Positions 20,239 through 31,235 of a DNA stretch of 64,000 bases are shown in pieces. Within the stretch, counting starts at the first letter, position 1, and each line of letters begins with the position of its first letter. The DNA is from Cristatella mucedo (Eukaryota > Bryozoa > Phylactolaemata > Cristatellidae), in contig WPIO01000144.1 in NCBI GenBank assembly GCA_009760855.2, forward strand, positions 783,501 through 847,500, written 5' to 3'. Position numbers and translations under genes: made by a program. The notes under the pieces were generated by a model. That model made no database searches and was not told where the DNA came from. It worked only from the letters and a program-made list of their open reading frames with translations.

Positions 20239-20430
20239 AACCTGTACGAAAACTTTACTTTCCTTTAAAACCTGGTCGAGTAATATTTTGAAAAATTAGC
20301 TGCTTCCTAGCTTGAACACAATATGTATATTCCCTTTCTGGAACGATCCATGTACACAAGAGTATAAAATCCTTCAGTAGACTTATAACTTCAACTTAAT
20401 TTCTGAAATATTGTTACGCGTTTTGTATAA

Positions 20431-21474
20431 GAATTTTGCAACTGGAATCGGACACGGATGGATTCAAAATGCGAGGTGCCGGAAGGGGACCAAGCATGAG
20501 ATTCCAGATGGGGAACGGGGCCACGGGAGGGGGGGCATCTTTATACAACAACTCCCCTAGTACGCCGCATCGTCACTGCAGCTCGTCCGTCGGCGAGAAG
20601 GGCTTACACAGTAGCCGGTGAAGAGACGCCGCGGCGTATGCAGCACCCGACACTGAGCCCCGATCGCCCACCTCGGACGCAGACGCTACCAAGTTGACCA
20701 AGAATAACCACCCCAGGCGCCTCCGGGGGGGGGTGGAGCTTACTGCGATTGGTCGTCTGAAAATAAACCTACCTGATTAATCCCAGCAGTTCCCATTGGC
20801 TACTGGGGAACAATTTGCTGGATCGCGCTTGCAACGGGTCAGGCTACGTGGCTACTGATCGCTGTCGGTCTGTGTCTCTAGCAACCGCTCCTGGAGATAA
20901 ACAAGGTTTGTCTGCCCTATCGCGACCATTGGATACGCGGGAGAACCAAGGTCGCGGCGCCTGCTGGTACACAAAAAGTACCGGAAGTGCCTGGGTGTAG
21001 CTGCGTATTGAAGGATCTTTGTTCCGTGAGTGACCCGGCATAGCTTCCCACTCTTGCTGCGATACGCGAGCTGCGACCTTTTATGAAAACCCGTTCAAAA
21101 GTTGTGCGATTTGCCACCGGCAAGTGACTTGTGACCGGCGCAAACCCCAGCTTCTCCCGTATACAGCTGCTCTGGTAATAGGTACCTCTTAAACCCGGAC
21201 GTAGTAAAAACTGGTGCAGGACAGCTTATACGCGGTCGTTTGCTCCTATAATCAGCAGGCTTCCTGCGCTTACCAGCCTGCCTGGTACGGGCACTGTGAC
21301 CATGGCAGGCTGTTAAACGCATCACCAGCATCTGTTTATACTTACGTTATAGTAATACATTTCGATATATCTTTCTAGCGTAGGTTATAGAATTAATGGT
21401 ATAGTGCTTAGTGGCTGTGCGTTTTGGTTTTTTCGTTTTAGGGTCTGGTGGTTAGACTTTTGAGTGTTTTGGCT
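20431..21474. other. No gene recognised; GC-rich
   Basis: Composition switches abruptly from AT-rich to GC-rich at about 20430. Short overlapping open frames occur on both strands but none is recognisable. The last 100 bases are C-poor on the plus strand. Confidence 0.4.
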
Positions 21475-21502
21475 GATATATACAAAATATATACAAATGA
21501 AT

Positions 21503-21556
<54 letters not shown>

Positions 21557-21574
21557 CATTTGCATATATATGTA
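21475..21574. repeat. AT-rich palindrome made of two SINE-2 tails
   Basis: The left arm ATACAAATGAATTATATATA and the right arm TATATAATTCATTTGCATAT are near-perfect inverses around (AT)n. Each arm matches the SINE-2 3' terminus. The right arm belongs to the full SINE-2 that follows; the left arm is a bare tail in the opposite orientation. Confidence 0.75.
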
Positions 21575-21712
21575 TATAATTTGTTGGTACGGCACCCTGA
21601 GAGAACGTAATCTCTAATTATGTGCATCACATATCCCATGGATCTCGACCCCACGACCTCGGCCAGACCTTGGTTGGGGCCAGCACCTTAACCACTAAGT
21701 CAAGCCAACAGG
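21575..21712 (-). mobile_element. SINE-2
   Basis: Reverse complement of the tail (CACCCTGAGAGAACGTAATC), B box (TCTCGACCCCACGACC) and A-box side (CACCTTAACCACTAAG). Moderately diverged. Confidence 0.85.
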
Positions 21713-21949
21713 GCACAGCTGACTTACGCATTGAGAGAAATAAAATTGAATGGTGCTTAGCAACTGAAAGCCGTCATGCATTGGCATGATGATTGTTTCG
21801 AATGCCAGTGCAACATATAGGATAAGCTTGCTTTCTAGGCACTGTGACCCCCTTAGAATATTGACAACTAAAAAATTCTCAGCTTAGCAGAGATGTAGAT
21901 ATTGAAGCCAATGTCATGGGTGAACTTCTCTGCCCCCTAAGATAACGTC
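21713..21949. other. No gene recognised
   Basis: Unique-looking sequence without repeats that I can identify. Confidence 0.35.
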
Positions 21950-23650
21950 AGTGCATGTTTAGTGTTCTCTTTTGTGTTGGCTTATCTTGGGTGTGTCACA
22001 AGTTTGGTCTGCCTAAGATAACGTTCAGTGAGCTGCCTGTTCGGCAGCAGAAAAGGTGTCGCGCGTCTACTAACACCACCCTTAGTGCTGCACTGCATTG
22101 CTGGCTTACCTCCATCCTGGCCCTGCCCGACATTACATGTTGGCTTCCCTGTGAATGGCTTCTGCTTCAATTGCTGTTGTAGCTCCTAGTCATGGCCTGA
22201 GCCACTGGCTTGCTGGTGGTTCAGTCATTGCCTTAACATTGATTACCTACATGCGCTTGCTTAGCCGCGATCAGTGAATGTTTTTTAGTGCTTTGCCTAA
22301 GTTGCTAGGCAGGTCTTCTTCATGCCACGTGTAGCCTGTTCACTCTAGTTTCTGTTTCGACCGGATCCTAAATTTTCAAAGCCCTAATAGAGGACCCTAA
22401 ATGCAGGTCATGAGCACTGTGCTCTGGACCATTCAAAAGAACGGTCTTGACTGTTACCAATTTGTCACTGCCTTCTTCGTATGACTTTTACTCTGACCTC
22501 CTCGGACAACCCAACTGTTTCTTCCTTTTGCATGTCTTCTGTCTGCCTTAGAGAAGATTTGGCTGCAGCCTGAGGCCTAGCCAGGCTGTTTACATAGATG
22601 GTAAATCATGCACATCCAGCTTGAGCTTACTAGTCAGCAGTGGCCGGAGACTAGACATCTGTGGTGCAGTGGAGTGCAAATAAGTATTTCGCGATCGAGT
22701 ATTGCCAATTAAGTACTGCAACTTGAGAGAGACCAGCCCAAATTGCGTTGCAAGACAAACGTCCCTGGTTGTGTTCAACTTCTGCCGTTAATTGTCGGTC
22801 ACTGAAGCATAAATCCGAAGAGCCTTAAGAAGGACATCAGCTCTGTTCGTTAGACCTCCGTAATCTGATTTAATTCCAACATTACTGTAGGCCTATTTGG
22901 CGAAGCAAATATGAAGCTTAAGATTAGGATACGCCCTGTTCCTAATAATAATAATAGCGATAAGTGTAGCAGTTATAGAAGCGTCTTTAGCGAAGCTATA
23001 GTACATCTCAAGAGACAGCGCTAAGACTTTTAATTAATGCCCCCTCGGGCGTTAGTCGTACCGTGGAGCGAAGCTTCGCGAGCCGTCGAAGCCCGGCCGT
23101 GCATTCACTCTGCCCAACCTTCGCAGCACAATGCAGCTCACCTGAGGTGGTTGGTCTTAACAACTGGCAGTGAAGCCTCCGCGCCTGCAACGCGGTAAGC
23201 CGTCTCCTCCGCCCATAAGAGTAGCGCCGAGCGGTAACGGCTCCTTGGCAGCTCGTGCCTGTGCGCCAACTGAAAGCTCAAGTGATTCGTGGAATTATTT
23301 GCATTCCACTGCCCCTTCAATTGGCCTTCTTCAGTCGAGTGCTGCAGGTGGATGGCACCTGCTAATGTAACTGCCTCATTTGTGTGACTCCTACCTGCAC
23401 GTTGCTGCTGGGCAATGTCACGAGCTTCTGGGCGGGCAGCACTATTGCTTGCTGCCCCTACCCGATGCCTCTACCATAGCCACTTGATGCATATTCCTTC
23501 AAACAAGTTGAATGAAGAAGCACTGCTTTAGTTCAGTCCCTGTAGCAGCAGGTGAAGCTGGCATTGCAGCCGGCCTTACTCAGATCTGATCTACCTGATG
23601 CTTTACTCAATTGTAATTGGCACTCTTACTTAAGCTGGTGTTTGCATAAT
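21950..23650 (+). repeat. Unnamed dispersed segment, second copy near 44 kb
   Basis: Blocks of this stretch align in order with 44080-44760. TTTAGTGCTTTGCCTAAGTT near 22287 matches TAGTGCTTTGCCTAGCTTG near 44115. GAAGCACTGCTTTAGTTCAG near 23516 matches GCAGCACTGCTTCATTCAGC near 44681. Spacing differs (about 1.2 kb against 0.56 kb), so one copy has gained or lost sequence. No coding domain is recognised. It may be a diverged transposon family. Confidence 0.4.
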
Positions 23651-23965
23651 TTGTCACCTGTTGCTGCCATAACAATAATAATAATGTTGTGAGAATAATC
23701 ATCGCTAGGCATTTCTGTTGTGCAGAAGCTTTTGTTTTGTTGCTGGTAGCCAGTGATGCTGTTTTTTAAGGAAAGATGTTTCACGGTTAGATCCCTTAGG
23801 ACTCTAGCACCACAGCCAGGCAGGGCTGTTCAGCAACGCCCACTCATGTCTTTCCTCTCCCAACAAGCCGTTGTTACTTACATCTGCCGTGTGCCTCTAC
23901 ATACTAAGGAGCTGTTATTCCTAACTAACCTAAGTGGTGATTAGTATCTCTGAACTAGGTAACTA
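23651..23965. other. No gene recognised
   Basis: Contains a short ATA microsatellite near 23670. Nothing else is supported. Confidence 0.35.
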
Positions 23966-24450
23966 ATGTAATGTAATGTATCTCCGTCTGTAACTCCACA
24001 AAGTCATAGAGACCGTGTGGGTGTTACGCATGAGAGTTTTGCATAGCTCACTCAGAGCCTAAGCGGCTTCCGGTACGCATTCGGTAGCCAACAGACTTCG
24101 TCTCGCCCAACAAAGAGAAAGTGGGAAGCATAGCAGAGTCGGGAGAGCAGTTGAGGTAGTGAGTAGCATAGAAGTAGCAGCTCAGGTCCTCTGAAAAGGA
24201 TGTGCCATAGTCGGCAGTAGGAGAGTAGTTGTCGTCGCGTAAGAATTGTGGAAGCGAGTTCCACAGTCTAGGAGGACTTGCAGAGCTAAAGCTTCTGTCG
24301 CCAACGGTCTTTAAGCGGAGGAATGTGACAGCTAATTTATTGTCCACACAGGACCTGAGGGCACGAAGAGGCTGAAACTGATGCAGCAGTTCAGCTAGGT
24401 ACGAAGGAGCCAAGCCGTGGCACAGTAGTGTCTTCTGAGGATGGCTGGGA
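23966..24450 (-). mobile_element. LINE-B 3' fragment with ORF remnant
   Basis: AATGT-unit tail, 3' UTR, and the antisense of the C-terminal domain: a minus frame from 24413 carries LAELLHQFQPLRALRSCVD and DRSFSSASPPRLWNSLPQF. It matches the long LINE-B copy at 60790-61160, with a one-codon insertion after SFSSA and an altered C-terminus. Truncated at the 5' side. Confidence 0.9.
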
Positions 24451-25000
24451 AACAGATGTCCACACTCTTTCTAGGTCACAGTGCACCAGCAATTTCAAAA
24501 AATTAACTACAAAATAACAAGCTCAGAGGCAAGTGATCATAAGATATAGCGGTCGGCAGCCAGGGCAAAGTTGTAACTCTTGCCTACGAATTTCTCGGAA
24601 TCTGCTATGGCTTTGGTCATTTGCAAAGCATTGCTATAATTACTCTCTGACGCCGAGAATACTCCGTGGCAAATATAATCCGCTATCAGCAGAGAATCGG
24701 CCCAAGAAGAAGGTTGGTCGCAGGTGGATTGAATTAGTGTGCCTTCTCTTTAACCACCAGCAGGATTTTCTTGGTAAGCGAAAACCAAAAACCTCTAGTT
24801 GTTGTGCCCCTACTCACCTGTCACAAAGCCAACGCCTCCACACGATACACGATGCATGTAGCATGTTGCAGCTCTGGTTTGTGCTCTGGGTTATGATGCT
24901 CGCCTTTGACTACTTAGGTCGTGAGCGGTAGCCTTGCCGTATATATATGTGAAACACCAGGATAGATATTGGGTTCACTTCGGGGTCGTGCAAATGAATA
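24451..25000. other. No gene recognised
   Basis: A 132-codon plus frame at 24533-24931 shows no recognisable domain or biased composition. It could be chance. Confidence 0.35.
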
Positions 25001-26015
25001 CTAATAGTAATAATAATTACAACAATAATAATAAATTTGCATATCAACCTCGGAGAAAGTTATCCCTTTTTCTAGGAACTGTACATATAGCTGCAAAGGA
25101 AGCATGATCATACGGTTAGTCGTAGCATCCACGATGTCATCAAGGATAACAAGGTTTGAGGTGAAATGTGTGAAGGAGGGGGTCAGCATGCATAACCACG
25201 TAAGCATCAAATCACAAGGATCCACTAAATGCTGTGACACATGGGTGCGTTTTTGGCTTCTTTTTAAATTTCGCCAAGTCAGTGGATGTAGTAAAATCAG
25301 TCGGGAGGATCGTGAAATCAGTCGGGAATGATTTCCAAGCTGCGAAGTTCTCCAAAGAATTTGAGATTCGTTCCAGGTGTTGCTTAATGATTTGATTCAG
25401 AAAAGCAGGTGGCATGATGCATAGCCTGGTCTTGAGTTGTTAGGATGGGTACGCTAAAGCCAGAGAACGAATTGACCTTAAAATGAATGAAAAAACTTTT
25501 AATTGAATACTGTGCCTGATTGGGAACCAGTACAGGTAGGCAATTGAGTGCCTGGTTGATCAGACCGGTAGACCAGCAAGGAGTCTGTTGCAGAAATCAA
25601 AACAGAATGCTGCAAATGCATGGGACACTTGGATATAGTAGCTCTGGCTGTGCAAGCCCAAATTTTAGCAATTTTATATAGCTTAAGTAGGCATACTTGA
25701 CTGCGTAGCTGAAGTGATCCAATAGTGCATGGTCAATTTGGAGCAGGTCACCTAGATTATATCCAGATGCAACAAGAAGCTGTACTAACAGAGACGATTT
25801 TGAGCATTAAGCTTTCCAATTTTTGAGTTACACTTAGTTTGCCCATAACTAGTAAATTGGTTTTGTCTTAATTTAATTTGAGAAAACTTGGTGCCATTCA
25901 TATGCAGACTTCAGTAGTACATGCAGGAAGGATTTATAGACAATTTGATGTGCTGGGAGAAATCAGAGCAAAGGTGCAACTGAGTGTCATCTGCGTAGAA
26001 TTGAAAGCAACTACA
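25001..26015 (-). mobile_element. LINE-A copy, old, extends to the RT active site
   Basis: From an interrupted ATA tail through the 3' UTR and C-terminal domain (much decayed) to the antisense of FYADDTQLHL at 25981-26010. This is the conserved catalytic box of the reverse transcriptase. It is one of only three LINE-A copies here that reach the catalytic core. Confidence 0.85.
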
Positions 26016-26580
26016 CCGAGCAACAAAAGAGCTCTGCTATAATAATATTAACTTTAGTTCGTGACTCCCAACACAAAACGCTATTAACGTTTCTCATCAG
26101 CTGCAGAATGCTCTTCTGAATGTAGGCCAAGCCTCAAGAAACGTTAGGCACATCACATAGACAAATAACGTCTGCAAAAGAAAGAGGAATGTTGCTGGCT
26201 ATGATTTAGGATTACTAGCACCAAAGCTTTGCTTTTCTAGCAGATACTTGAGCGTTTCTTTCTTGTAGCTTTCTCATAGGTGAGCAGAGCAGGCCATGGA
26301 AATAGAATATCATTATCCTAGTGCAATCAACACAATATGGTCAGACTAGGGACTCTGGAAGTGCTATAAAGAACTTAAAACTTAAAAAACTAAAATATCC
26401 GAAAGTAATGCAAGTATATCGTTATTGTTGCACTTAATACAATACATTTTACCAATACACTCTAATATATTGTTTCATAAATATATTTTTGAGGTGGGGA
26501 ACATGTTAACACCAATGCCGAGCGAGCAAAACCCCAACAAGCTACCTTAGAACTTGCATTTACTCCAGAACCTGACCAAA
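26016..26580. other. No gene recognised
   Basis: AT-rich sequence without identifiable repeat or gene content. Confidence 0.35.
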
Positions 26581-27195
26581 AGGAATCACTAGCAGGTTGG
26601 CTGACAGAGAAGCATACAAGAACTGCCAAAAAGCTACTGTATCGAGTATGTATTGGTCATCTGGCAGGCAGTAGCAAGCTACCGCACAAAGGCAGTCTTG
26701 TTCAGTAATATGGCGGTAGGATAGCAGCAGTGGTTAGCCATATACCTTCTCTAGAACAGGAACAGTTTTAGCAAGAGAGAAATTCAGTAGCTGCAGCACA
26801 TAGGCAGTGCCTATTCTTAAGTCAGTAAGAGGACAGAGTGAAAAGATGGCACATTGGAAACAGCAGGTGCTGCTCGCAATCTCATACAAGTTGGATCGCA
26901 TGAAACACAGCTCATTGTTACAACTATACAGCCAACAGTATAAGCAGATAAGCACTATCTCTATGGTGGCAGTCACTAGTATCACCACATGAGCTTCGAG
27001 CTTCAAGGCCGGCAGGCAGGCTGGAGCACTAACATACAAGCTTTGGCTATCAAGCAACAAGAGCAGCCTTGGTACCCTTTAGGATGATAGCTGCAGCACT
27101 AAGGAACGGCTGACAAATGGCTATTGACGACAGTATCCAATTATTTGACAGCACGTAGCAGCATAACAAAAAATGCACCGGCCGAAAGTAATCAG
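26581..27195 (+). repeat. Degenerate GCAG-rich tandem tract
   Basis: Irregular reiteration of words such as GGCAGGCAG, AGCAGCAGTGG, CAGCACATAGGCAGT and CACATGAGCTTCGAGCTTCA. These recur in the larger tract at 36950-39110, where CAGCACATAAGCTTCGAGCTTC is found. The unit length is roughly 35-50 bases, but copies are too diverged to fix it by eye. Confidence 0.5.
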
Positions 27196-27204
27196 GCATA
27201 GGAG

Positions 27205-27450
27205 GCCAGCCAGAGCTTAGCTCCTTCATACCTAGCTGACCTGCTGCACCAGTTTCAGCCTCTTCGCGCCCTCGGGTCCTGTTTCGACAATGAATCAGCC
27301 GTTTCATTCCTCGGCTTAAAGACCGTTGGCTGCAGAAGGTTTAGCTCTGCAGGTCCTAGACTGGAACTCGCTTCCACCATTCTTACGCAACGACTAGTCT
27401 CAGACTTGGTGGACTTACAGACAGAGATACGTTATATTACATATACACAA
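27205..27450 (+). mobile_element. LINE-B 3' fragment with internal deletion
   Basis: C-terminal coding block (GAGCTTAGCTCCTTCATACC ... CTGCACCAGTTTCAGCCTC ... ACCGTTGGC), then a jump directly to the last bases of the 3' UTR (GGACTTACAGACAGAGATAC) and a short tail. About 150 bases of the 3' end are missing compared with the copy at 61000-61220. Confidence 0.8.
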
Positions 27451-27600
27451 TCCACAGACGAAACCAGATGAGCTGCCAAGTTTTGCACCAGTTGCAAAAG
27501 CAAGGTAGAATTTCTTAAGGATAAATCCAGAAAATTGCTTTTGACATGTAGTTAGCGATTAGAACAGGTTTCTATTCGGTTGCTTGGGCTGGCTTCTTCA

Positions 27601-28124
27601 CTAGGTGATCGTGTCAAGGAGTCGGACTGCTATGGTCTGGCAGCTTCCCTGGAACGCAGCAATGTCGAGTGGGCGAGAGCATCTTTGTCGGGCACCACAG
27701 ATACGGCACAAATCAATTAGCTGGTCGCACTGTTCACAAGCTCGGATTCCACATGGATATTTCATATACACTGCTGCACGAGGACAGCAATAGCAGCATT
27801 CATCAAGCCTGTGCTGTGCACCGTTGTAACCTGCGAAAGAAAAATGATTGACTCTCATAGCTGCCGCTATGTCGGCTTCACTGTGTAAGCTCACTCACGG
27901 CAAGGAGCTCGGTCTGGAGACTTCTGGAGACCATCAGGCTTCCGTGACTTCCGTTACTTTACCCCAGCTGAGATTGGCTGCAAGCAGTTCCATCTCTACA
28001 GTGCCCTGCTCGACTAGCTCGACAAGCTGGCTTATACCTTCACGAAAGTCTTCTGCTCCATCAGTAACTTGTACTGAACTCGGTGGCTCCACCATACTTT
28101 CACGTGCAAGAAAAGAGTAGCCAC
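27601..28124 (-). CDS. Two-exon gene end: helical segment plus RING-like zinc finger
   Basis: Model: exon 28124-27963, intron 27962-27831 (132 bases), exon 27830-27601 with stop TAG. The donor is GG/GTAAAG. The acceptors are TTTTTCTTTCGCAG/GT and TTTGTGTCGTTAG/GT. Both introns are phase 1 and the frame joins exactly (codon G+GT), with stops inside the intron. The first exon (162 bases) encodes a helix-prone acidic segment (EDFREGISQLVELVEQG). The second encodes CYCC, then PCGIRACEQCDQLIDLCRIC, a RING-like C-x2-C ... C-x-H-x2-C-x2-C ... C-x2-C pattern with Ile where the His ligand belongs. A ubiquitin-ligase-type role is inference. The 5' part of the gene was not found. Confidence 0.5.
27831..27962 (-). 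other. Predicted intron, phase 1
   Basis: Begins GTAAAG and ends in a pyrimidine-rich run followed by CGCAG. It contains an in-frame stop, so reading through it would end the protein. The short length fits the other predicted introns of this window (68 and 184 bases). Confidence 0.5.
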
Positions 28125-29084
28125 CTAACGACACAAAACAAACAGTGTCTCTAGTAAGGAAAGAAGAGAATCAAACCATACATGTGCAATAAATATGAAA
28201 ACCGCATCGTTCCAGCAGTAAGAAACTGTGATCGAAGCTCTGCTACTTCTGGAAAACTTCAGATTCGCTGTAGGGTAAAATTAACCAGAAAACTGGCAGA
28301 TGCTACTGGTATGGCTCCGTGAACCTAAAGTCAAGTGCATGCTTGCTTAATCAGTGTTTCCTTAAGCTACCCAACAATTTTGAGTTTCTAGCCACTCTTG
28401 AAGCTTGCAAGACATTTGAAGGCTGACTAGTAAATATTGAATGTGGCCTTGTCGACACTAGCAAGACCACTGGAACACCAGATTAGATGGATTAAGGAAA
28501 TCTGCTGCTATGCCATCCATTCGATTGCTTCTTTCAGCCTAAGAAGCAGCGTCCATTAAATTAGTCTGGAAACATGACTCATTTAGACATAAAAGTAAGG
28601 TTGATAAAATCCTGATAATCCGTTAAGATCGAGGTTGCTGCAACCAACCACATTCAAAGTTGTCACATTAAGTATAAGCTGCAATAAGCCGGCAGATGCT
28701 GGAGCAGATCGGAGCCGGCAGCAGGGGCCGACATAGAAAGCTGTAGACTGCAGCGAGCTATTGGAGCAAGAGAGAAAGCAGCAGTAAAAGTAGCAAACAG
28801 CGGAACACAACTGAAAGCCACATGACCAAGAGGCAGAGGAAGCGAGCAGATGCTGCAGCATGCATCTAGATTAGTCTTACTCTAGACCTGGAAAAATATG
28901 AACTATTTTGACATGGTTATCCTTATTTGGTGAATGCAAACTTCTTGCCAGGCTGCGTAGTAGTCAGCCTGGTTGTAGAGCTGCTATAGTTACCGACAGA
29001 ACGGTCATTTTGAACAACACATTCATATCCCCTGGTGTGGCTACCGTAAATATATTTTGAGGATTTGGCTTTCCAGATACTAAC
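28125..29084. other. No gene recognised
   Basis: Should contain upstream exons of the RING-like gene, but none could be identified by eye. A GCAG-rich purine stretch at 28660-28870 resembles the degenerate tandem tracts at 26581 and 36950. Confidence 0.35.
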
Positions 29085-29652
29085 TGTAAGATTAAGAGCT
29101 ATCTTCCACAGTGGCTTGTAAGAAACTTAACTAGCTCCTTAGTTCTGTCTCGGCTTGATTATTGTAATTCCCTTTTGGCTGGGCTACCAAAGAAAACCAC
29201 TAGGCCACTGCAGCTGGGTACGAAAATGGCTGCAAGGCTAGTCTTCAAGCCCCAGAGGTTTGAGCACGTGTCTCCTTTGCTAAAAGAGCTAATATGGATG
29301 CCGGTTGAGCAACGGATACAGAGCAGAGTTCTTAGGCTGACCCACAAGGCTCGCCACGGCTTGGCTCCTTCGTACCTAGCTGAACTGCTGCACCAGTTTC
29401 AGCCTCTTCATGCCCTCAGGTCCTGTATGGACAATACATTAGCTATTCCATTCCTCTGCTTAAAGAAAGTTGTTGATAGAAGCTTCAGCTCTGCAATCCT
29501 AGACTGTAGAACTGGCTTCTACATTTCTTATGCAACGAACACTACCCTCCTGCTGCCAACTATGGCTCATCCTTTTCAGCAGGCATGAGCTGTTACTTCC
29601 ATGCTACTCGCTACCTCAACTGCTCTCCTGACTCTGCTATGCTTACCACTTC
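29085..29652 (+). mobile_element. LINE-B fragment, C-terminal coding part
   Basis: From AGCTATCTTCCACAGTGGC (matching 60521-60540) through LSRLDYCNSLLAGLPKK to the SCYFHATRYLNCSPDSAML region, with frameshifts near 29500-29600. It stops abruptly at 29652 where LINE-A sequence begins in the same orientation. No LINE-B 3' UTR is present. Confidence 0.9.
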
Positions 29653-29654
29653 GT

Positions 29655-30510
29655 TGAATTCTCTCAACTCTGTTACTGCATGTATTGATGATCCACCCAC
29701 ACATGGATGGCAACAAATTTTCTGAAATTGAATGATGGTAAAACTAATTTACTACGTATGGGTAAACCAAGTGTGATTCAGAAATTGAAGAGGCTAACGC
29801 TCAAAATTGACTCTGCCAGCATATTTCCTGTGATTCGGCACTAATGTAGGTTTTATGCTCCAAATTGAACTTTCATTAGACGACCGAAACAGCTTCACAG
29901 TCAAGTCTGCCTACTTTCAGCTACATAACATCGCTAAAATATGTACTTTTGTATACAGGGTTATCTCATTTAAACTGGTCCATGCATTTGTGACATTCGG
30001 TCTTGACTTTCGGAACTCACTATTTGCTGATTTACGGGCCTGCACAATCAGGTGCTTACAGCTGATGTGACACTCTGCAGCTAGTTGCGTCTGTCGTGAG
30101 CATCTCAGTTGCCACATTACAATGCCTCTCGCCGACCTGCCGTGGCTGCCGGTAAAGCACCTCATCGACTTCATGGCTTTTGTCACTTACTTTTAGGTCC
30201 CTTCATTCTTTTGTCTCCAGTCTACCCTTCATGTCTACTCTCCCACCAGGCTAAGCACCGTACCAACTGCTTTTCAGAATCTAGCTCTTAACCCATACCT
30301 CGCACAAGTCTACAATCCTTTGTAGACCGTGCCTTTAGTTCGTATGCTTCCGAAGCCTTTAACTCACTCTCGGCCTGCGTCACGACATCTACTGACGTGT
30401 CCACATTAAAAAAAAGAAACTGAAAGTGCCCAGAACGAGATTGAGTTCTCTGATTGTGCTCTATCAAGTGTATTATTATTGGTATTATTGTTATTATTAT
30501 TATATTAAGT
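29655..30510 (+). mobile_element. LINE-A copy, old
   Basis: Begins at the NSLNSVTACIDD block and runs to an ATT-rich tail. The frame is broken in many places, and part of the 3' UTR (from about 30420) is deleted, so the coding end runs almost directly into the hairpin. Confidence 0.88.
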
Positions 30511-30764
30511 GCACAAGACCGGCAAGTAAGGAAACGTGAAAGTTTCAAATCACAGTGTTTATTCAACACTTTTCGGGGTTGCTCATCGACTGAAATAAGG
30601 ACATAAATTCGCCGTTTGTAACGATCAGATGATTAAGTAGTACAGCTATAACTATGCTGAGTTTGTTTTACCCAGTCATAATAGTATCAACAGCCCTTAC
30701 TGCTAAGTTTTTTAACTTTCCAGCATAGCAGTAAATTGCCCACTTATTGCAGCTATGTGGTTCA
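30511..30764. other. No gene recognised
   Basis: Unique-looking sequence with no supported feature. Confidence 0.35.
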
Positions 30765-30925
30765 GTCGAGGGAGAGACCAAGTAAATCCCACAGGGCAGA
30801 GAAGAATAGATGCCACACGGCCAGTAGATGAACTAAGCTAACGTACAGCCGGCCATCCTGAGCTGGCATCTTCAACAAGGCATCGGATCGATATCGAAGC
30901 AAACTGGCATCACCTATGATGCAGC
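30765..30925. repeat. Unclassified repeat, copy 1
   Basis: Contains AAATCCCACAGGGCAGAGAA, then GAATAGATGCCACACGGCC, then AACTAAGCT. These also occur in order at 33745-33870 with a roughly 30-base gap. No terminal structure or coding identity could be seen. Confidence 0.5.

Positions 30926-31235
<310 letters not shown>

Larger units (their letters stand above)
13850..20430. mobile_element. AT-rich island: decayed virus-like or Polinton-like element
   Basis: A visibly AT-rich block with abrupt composition changes at both ends. It contains fragments of at least seven proteins on both strands that are unrelated to the LINEs: a DDE integrase, a tail-fibre-like protein, a Cys-His-Asp protein and several unknowns. 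Two LINE-A copies (15788-16412 and 16868-17912) were inserted later. An integrase plus structural-looking genes in one AT-rich block suggests a Polinton/Maverick or related integrated DNA virus. Terminal inverted repeats, a protein-primed polymerase and a capsid gene were not found, so the class is an inference. Confidence 0.5.

Noticed and set aside
28583-28861. 92-codon Cys/Ser/Leu-rich minus frame
   Set aside because: It overlaps a GCAG-rich degenerate repeat, whose reverse complement gives Cys, Ser and Leu codons.
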